From Peptococcaceae bacterium UBA2264 (GTDB taxonomy: Bacteria > Bacillota > Desulfitobacteriia > Desulfitobacteriales > Desulfitobacteriaceae), in the NCBI GenBank assembly GCA_002347475.1, contig DDXI01000030.1, positions 1 through 9,215 on the forward strand: DNA of 9,215 nucleotides, in the 5' to 3' direction. A program made the position numbers and the translations under genes. Positions within the stretch are counted from its first letter, which is position 1, and every line of letters begins with the position of its first letter. Shown one piece after another: positions 5,583 to 9,215 of this stretch. The notes below the pieces were generated by a model. The model was not told where the DNA came from. It did no database searches and saw only the letters and a list, made by a program, of their open reading frames with translations.

Positions 5583-7517
5583 TTGTATAAGAATAATGAT
5601 ATGATTCCGCCACATGTGAAAGAATTTCTGAGATTTGCTAAGAATGATCCCGAAGGCTTTTGGGAAGAAGCGGCCAATAATGCTTCCGAGGACATTCATT
5701 GGTTTAAAAAATGGGACAAGGTTTTAAAACATGATTACCCCACTTTCGAATGGTTTAGCGGCGGTCTCACCAATATCAGTTATAACTGCATCGACTACAA
5801 TGTAATTCAAGGCAGAGGTGGCAGAGCCGCTATCGTTTCCGAGTCCGGGGAAACCGGAGAAACCCATGTTATAACATATGCTCAATTGCTCGTGCTGGTC
5901 AAAGAGTATGCCGCAGCTCTCAGAGGAATGGGAGTTAAGAAGGGTGACCGCGTCGCAGTTTACATGCCAATGAGTATTGAATCAATAACCGTTTTATATG
6001 CCTGCGCACGGATCGGTGCCATCCACGTAGCTATTTTCGCTGGTTTTTCCGCTGGTGCAGTAGCTGACCGCCTTGAAATCACAGGTGCCAAGTATATGTT
6101 TGTCCAGGATGGTTCCTTACGCCGCAGCAAACCCTTTGAGCTTAAGTCAATAGTCGATGATGCTCTTATTAGAATGCCCGGTATCGTCGAGAAGGTAGTT
6201 GTTCTGAAATCCAAAGGCCAAGCTGAGCCGAAAATGGTAGAAGGCAGAGACCTTCACTGGGATCAATGGCTGGCTCTGGGCGAAGGACAAAGCTCTGAAG
6301 TTGAACAGATGGAAGCAAATGATCCTCTCTTTCTGCTCCCGACTTCCGGAACCACTTCCAAGCCTAAGGTTACCGTGCATAAACATGGCGGCTACCAGCT
6401 TTGGGTCTATTGCATGGCCAAATGGATTTACGGCTTAAAAGAAGAAGATGTCTGGTTCTGCACTTCTGATATCGGCTGGATTGTTGGTCATAGTTATAAC
6501 GTATACGGACCGCTGCTCTGCGGCTGTACAAACGTTATTTATGAAGGCACTCCGGATTATCCCCATAAGGATATGTGGTGGCGGATATGCGCTAAAAATA
6601 AAGCTACAGCTATGTGGCTGTCCCCGACAGGAATAAGAGCTCTCATGTCCTATGGCATAGATGAAGCCAAAAAGAATGATCTTAGCTCAGTCATGAGAAT
6701 CTTCAGTGCCGGTGAGACCTTGAACCCTCCGGCTTGGGAATGGCTGCAAAAAGGCGTTTTCGAAGACAGAATCCCGGTTATTGACCATATGTGGCAAACT
6801 GAAACCGGCGGTCCGGCCTTTGCTAACTTCTACGGCTTGGGCATGATTCCCATCAAACCAGGTTCAGCTGGTATTCCGGTACCGGGCGTAATCGCTGAAG
6901 TTGTCAGTGAAAAAGACGGCTCACCGGTAGCTCCTGGCGAAAAAGGAATTGTTACCTTTACCGAACCTTTCCCCGGACTTATTGCCACCCTGTGGGAAAA
7001 TCCGGAAAGATACGTTTCCGAATACTGGGAGAAAACTCCGCAAACCATGAAAAAATGGTATTTGGGCGATGCTGCTCATATCGATGAAGATGGCTATGTG
7101 TGGTTCGCCGGACGTTCCGATGAAGTTATCAAGATTGCAGCTCACCGGATTGGTACTGTCGAAATCGAAAGTGCTCTGATTTCTCATCCGGCAGTAATTG
7201 AAGCCGGTGTTTCCGGTGTTCCCGATGAACTGAGAGGCGAAGTTGCCAGTGCTTTCGTTGTCCTGACACAGGGTACCGAACCCACAGATGCCCTGAAGAA
7301 GGAACTGATTTCTCATGTCCGGACAACAATGGGTCCGATCGTAGTTATCGGCGGCATTACCTTTGTTTCCGCTCTGCCTAAGACCAGAAGCGGCAAGATT
7401 ATGCGCCGTGTAATGAAAGCTCTGCTTACAGGTCAAGATCTTGGCGATATCTCAACTATGGAAGAAGGCGCTTCCATTGATGAAATTAAAGCAGCTATCG
7501 CAGGGGTAGCTAAATAA
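5583..7517 (+). CDS. Divergent acetyl-CoA-synthetase-like AMP-forming acyl-CoA ligase
   Basis: ANL-superfamily enzyme: carboxylate + ATP + CoA to acyl-CoA + AMP + PPi. Length (644 aa) and layout match Acs: N-terminal LTNISYNCIDYNV, P-loop TSGTTSKPK (254-262), GWIVGHSYNVYGP (298-310), DHMWQTETGG (401-410), WYLGD (D496), hinge/A8 GRSDEVIKIAAHRIGT, and C-terminal LPKTRSGKIMRR whose K605 is the catalytic lysine that protein acetyltransferases modify in Acs. Against Salmonella Acs numbering, acyl-pocket V310-T311-V386-W414 reads I-V-A-W. The usual GEP is GET, WWQTETG is MWQTETG, TGD is LGD, and SGHR is AAHR. The V-to-A change is known to favour propionate in other Acs enzymes, so acetate is not certain. 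Start: TTG 5583 is 10 nt after GGGAGG (5567-5572). TTG 5574 is only 1 nt from it, and ATG 5601 lacks a site. Two TetR genes follow on the same strand. Confidence 0.9.
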   Translation: MYKNNDMIPPHVKEFLRFAKNDPEGFWEEAANNASEDIHWFKKWDKVLKHDYPTFEWFSGGLTNISYNCIDYNVIQGRGGRAAIVSESGETGETHVITYAQLLVLVKEYAAALRGMGVKKGDRVAVYMPMSIESITVLYACARIGAIHVAIFAGFSAGAVADRLEITGAKYMFVQDGSLRRSKPFELKSIVDDALIRMPGIVEKVVVLKSKGQAEPKMVEGRDLHWDQWLALGEGQSSEVEQMEANDPLFLLPTSGTTSKPKVTVHKHGGYQLWVYCMAKWIYGLKEEDVWFCTSDIGWIVGHSYNVYGPLLCGCTNVIYEGTPDYPHKDMWWRICAKNKATAMWLSPTGIRALMSYGIDEAKKNDLSSVMRIFSAGETLNPPAWEWLQKGVFEDRIPVIDHMWQTETGGPAFANFYGLGMIPIKPGSAGIPVPGVIAEVVSEKDGSPVAPGEKGIVTFTEPFPGLIATLWENPERYVSEYWEKTPQTMKKWYLGDAAHIDEDGYVWFAGRSDEVIKIAAHRIGTVEIESALISHPAVIEAGVSGVPDELRGEVASAFVVLTQGTEPTDALKKELISHVRTTMGPIVVIGGITFVSALPKTRSGKIMRRVMKALLTGQDLGDISTMEEGASIDEIKAAIAGVAK

Positions 7518-7534
7518 AGAAGTTTTTATTTAGC
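7509..7534 (+). terminator. Perfect 10-bp inverted repeat over the ligase stop codon
   Basis: GCTAAATAAA (7509-7518) is perfectly complementary to TTTATTTAGC (7525-7534) with a 6-nt loop; the TAA stop codon is inside the left arm. The stem is A/T-rich and is followed by CTGACACGG, not a U run, although Ts occur in the right arm itself. It may be a weak terminator or a 3'-end stabiliser. If it is leaky, the ligase and the first TetR gene are co-transcribed. Confidence 0.45.
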
Positions 7535-7590
7535 CTGACACGGTTCGAAGGTTCCTTAATCTTATAATATAACGCATTATGGTTAAACTA

Positions 7591-7632
7591 ATAAGCCCTT
7601 GGTTGCGCCAACAGGCAAAACTGAGGGCTTAT
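7591..7632. repeat. Inverted repeat upstream of the first TetR gene, candidate operator
   Basis: ATAAGCCCT (7591-7599) and AGGGCTTAT (7624-7632) are a perfect 9-bp inverted repeat with 24 nt between. Inside it lies a small dyad, TTGG-TTGCG-CCAA (7599-7611). It ends 34 nt before the TetR start, where TetR-family regulators often bind their own promoters. A -10-like TATAAT at 7563-7568 lies just upstream but lacks a convincing -35. A hairpin in the leader is the alternative. No U tract follows, so it is not a normal terminator. Confidence 0.4.
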
Positions 7633-7666
7633 ATACATACAAGGTTTAATAAAGGGGGACAGTATG

Positions 7667-8323
7667 ATGGCCGACCACGATACATGGCAGGTAATACTTG
7701 ATGGGGCCTCCCAAGTATTCACAGAAAGAGGATATAAGGGAGCAACCCTGGATGAAATAACTAGTCGTATTAAGATGACCAAAGGAGCGCTGTATCATTA
7801 TGTCTCCAGTAAGGAGGAATTATGGCTCAAATGCCACATGTATACGTTGGATAAGGCCATAAACAATGTCCGTCCTATCTATGAAAGCAGTCTATCGCCA
7901 GATGTAAAACTATATGAAATGATCAAGGCCCATATTCAGGAGATCATAGGAAGTGCCACCTATTATACAAATTACAGGTTTGAAAAAAACTTTATTCCCC
8001 AGTCGCCGACACTGCAAAATCTTTCCCACCGCCGGGACGAGTTTGAACAATTTTTCAGTTCCGTTATCAAAGAGGGGATAGAATTAAACATTTTTTATCC
8101 CGTTGATATTAAATTCGCCAAACTGGCTTTAATAGGTTGCATGAACTACATTACAAATTGGTATACTCCTGAAGGAGAACTGACTCCTTTGGAAATAGCT
8201 GAGAAAGTAGCTAAGTTTTTTTATACCGGGATCCTGTCCAGACCGGCCAGAAATGACAGCTTGCTGGTTAACCTGGTGGAATCAATAAGTGATTTTATGG
8301 AGAAAGAAAGATTAAGCAGGTAA
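7667..8323 (+). CDS. TetR/AcrR-family transcriptional regulator (first paralogue)
   Basis: A 218-residue DNA-binding repressor of typical TetR length. The N-terminal helix-turn-helix spans about residues 8-54: ILDGASQVFTERGYKGATLD, then EITSRIKMTKGALYHYVSSKEEL, whose KGALYHYV portion is the recognition helix. The all-helical C-terminal domain should bind an inducer and dimerise; its ligand cannot be read from sequence. Placement directly after an acyl-CoA ligase suggests an acyl-CoA or related metabolite, as for FadR- or KstR-type TetR proteins, but this is inference. An ATG at 7664 is also possible. I prefer 7667 because the GGGGG-to-ATG spacing is then 8 nt, identical to the second paralogue, and the proteins then align from residue 1 (MADHDTWQ). 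About 80% identical by eye to the second copy. Confidence 0.9.
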   Translation: MADHDTWQVILDGASQVFTERGYKGATLDEITSRIKMTKGALYHYVSSKEELWLKCHMYTLDKAINNVRPIYESSLSPDVKLYEMIKAHIQEIIGSATYYTNYRFEKNFIPQSPTLQNLSHRRDEFEQFFSSVIKEGIELNIFYPVDIKFAKLALIGCMNYITNWYTPEGELTPLEIAEKVAKFFYTGILSRPARNDSLLVNLVESISDFMEKERLSR

Positions 8324-8356
8324 AAAAACTAATAGAAATTTGTTCCGCTTTTACCG

Positions 8357-8371
8357 TGCAACAGTGTTGCA
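8357..8371. promoter_or_regulatory. Palindrome TGCAAC-AGT-GTTGCA, candidate operator
   Basis: A 6-bp perfect dyad with a 3-bp centre lies 34 bp after the first TetR stop. A second perfect palindrome, CACAATTGTG, follows at 8391-8400. Sizes suit dimeric regulators, but both precede a probable terminator and lie about 300 bp from the second TetR start, so a control role is uncertain. Confidence 0.3.
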
Positions 8372-8407
8372 GTCCATAAGTCGAACAGTCCACAATTGTG
8401 AAAATTC

Positions 8408-8444
8408 TGAGATGATCATAGCATTATATTTTCATCTCATTTTT
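8408..8444 (+). terminator. Probable intrinsic terminator of the first TetR gene
   Basis: TGAGATGA (8408-8415) pairs with TCATCTCA (8432-8439) around a 16-nt loop and is followed by TTTTT (8440-8444). The stem has moderate GC content and the loop is long, so efficiency may be modest, but the U run, strand and position 85 bp past the stop support it. Confidence 0.55.
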
Positions 8445-8679
8445 ACTGGTTCTTAAATGCCGGCTCTAATTCTGCTAATTTAACTGTCTGAGAAGTAAGT
8501 TGCCAGATTTCCCCTGGCATATCTGTTACTCGAGGGCTAAAATTGACCTGAAACAAACAGTCGCCCTTATTGGCATGAATATTGCATATATCTTATTTCG
8601 TCAAAATATATTTTTTCTGCGTTTATTTTGACTTATATGTGTTTATTTCGCATGTTATTTTTAATAGGGGGATTGGATT
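8445..8679. other. Non-coding spacer before the second TetR gene, rich in repeats
   Basis: I see no gene here. Structures present are: a hairpin TGCCAG / CTGGCA (8501-8506 with 8514-8519); AGGGC / GCCCT (8533-8537 with 8563-8567), echoing the AGGGC core of the dyad before the first TetR gene; a 9-bp perfect inverted repeat GTCAAAATA / TATTTTGAC (8600-8608 with 8624-8632); and three copies of TTATTT(C/T)G at 8593-8600, 8623-8630 and 8643-8650. A -35-like TTGACT (8628-8633) lacks a good -10 at the right distance. The second TetR promoter should lie here but I cannot place it. Confidence 0.45.
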
Positions 8680-9215
8680 ATGGCTGACCACGATACATGG
8701 CAGATAATACTTGACGGGGCTTCTCAAGTATTTACAGAGAGAGGATATAAAGGAGCAACCCTGGATGAAATAACCAGACGCATCAAAATGACCAAAGGGG
8801 CGCTGTATTATTATGTTTCCAGCAAGGAAGAGTTATGGCTGAAATGCCATGAGTATACCTTGGAAAAAGCCCTGAATAATGTCCGGCCCATCTACGAAAG
8901 TAGTCTTACTCCGGATCTGAAATTGCATGAAATGATCAAGGCCCATGTCCAGACTGTGATTGGCAGCAAATCATATTTTACAAATTTCAATTTCGAAAAG
9001 CATTTTATTTCCCAGTCAGTTCAATTGCAAAGTCTTACTCGCAAGAGGGATAGATTTGAACAACTGTTCAGTTCTGTTATCAAAGAAGGAATAGAATTGG
9101 ACATTTTTCACCCTGTTGATGTCAAATTTGCCAAACTGGCTTTGTTGGGTTCCATAAACTATATATCAAACTGGTATTCCCCGGAAGGAGAACTTTCCTC
9201 CCTGGAAATAGCCGA
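8680..9215 (+). CDS. TetR/AcrR-family regulator, second paralogue, cut by the window edge
   Basis: The first 178 codons of a TetR regulator are seen, starting at ATG 8680 with GGGGG (8667-8671) 8 nt upstream; the stop lies beyond the window. The protein begins MADHDTWQIILDGASQVF and aligns without gaps to the first paralogue. By eye I count about 37 differences in 178 positions. The helix-turn-helix is nearly identical (S33R in helix 2, H44Y in the recognition helix KGALYYYV), so the two probably bind similar DNA. Changes cluster in the C-terminal ligand domain, particularly around residues 93-128, suggesting different inducers or ongoing divergence after tandem duplication. Partner, ligand and targets are unknown. 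The frame is intact as far as it can be seen. Confidence 0.88.
   Translation, partial: MADHDTWQIILDGASQVFTERGYKGATLDEITRRIKMTKGALYYYVSSKEELWLKCHEYTLEKALNNVRPIYESSLTPDLKLHEMIKAHVQTVIGSKSYFTNFNFEKHFISQSVQLQSLTRKRDRFEQLFSSVIKEGIELDIFHPVDVKFAKLALLGSINYISNWYSPEGELSSLEIA

Noticed and set aside
6921..7436. 171-codon minus-strand open frame inside the ligase gene
   Set aside because: It is a shadow of a conserved coding region; the translation shows no domain features.
8324..8679. Small gene between the two TetR paralogues
   Set aside because: No frame of useful length with a ribosome binding site was found; the stretch is A/T-rich with palindromes and hairpins.
1..9215. CRISPR array, insertion sequence, tRNA or phage genes
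   Set aside because: No regularly spaced repeat series, no transposase or integrase, no cloverleaf sequence and no terminal inverted repeats were seen on either strand.

Overview
The window looks like chromosome of an anaerobic Gram-positive bacterium of the Clostridia, most like the Desulfitobacterium / Desulfosporosinus / Dehalobacter group (Peptococcaceae sensu lato). Reasons: moderately low GC, strong GGAGG-type ribosome binding sites with several TTG starts, sigma-A-type promoters with 17-nt spacers, a SAM-I (S-box) riboswitch with an intrinsic terminator, and the DUF39 / NIL-ferredoxin / UPF0280 gene set that is common in methanogens and sulfidogenic or syntrophic anaerobes. The taxon is inferred from style and content, not from a search.

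Layout. Positions 1-90 hold a strong hairpin and the leader of a membrane diguanylate cyclase (91-1344, +). A separate promoter then leads to an exported or membrane-anchored CAP (SCP/PR1)-domain protein (1459-2481, +). A 12-bp perfect inverted repeat (2527-2572) separates this from a convergent three-gene minus-strand operon: DUF39 homocysteine biosynthesis protein (3854-5050), NIL-domain 2x[4Fe-4S] ferredoxin (3407-3808) and UPF0280/COG2122 ApbE-like protein (2665-3405). The operon is preceded by a complete SAM-I riboswitch (5174-5303), an intrinsic terminator (5131-5156) and a near-consensus promoter (5327-5355). Together these read as assimilation of sulfide into homocysteine, and so methionine, shut off when S-adenosylmethionine is plentiful.

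Back to back with that promoter, a second near-consensus promoter (5389-5417, +) drives an acetyl-CoA-synthetase-like AMP-forming acyl-CoA ligase (5583-7517). Its roughly 150-nt leader holds two mutually exclusive inverted repeats and a possible 7-codon ORF. The ligase keeps the Acs architecture but has unusual substitutions in the P-loop, the acyl pocket and the A8 hinge motif, so acetate may not be its main substrate. Downstream lie two TetR-family regulators in tandem (7667-8323, and 8680 to the window edge). They are close paralogues, about four residues in five identical by eye, separated by a 356-bp spacer rich in palindromes and hairpins.

The points most worth following are the SAM-controlled sulfide-to-homocysteine operon, the divergent ligase with its structured leader, and the duplicated TetR pair next to it. 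I see no mobile element, CRISPR array, tRNA or rRNA.
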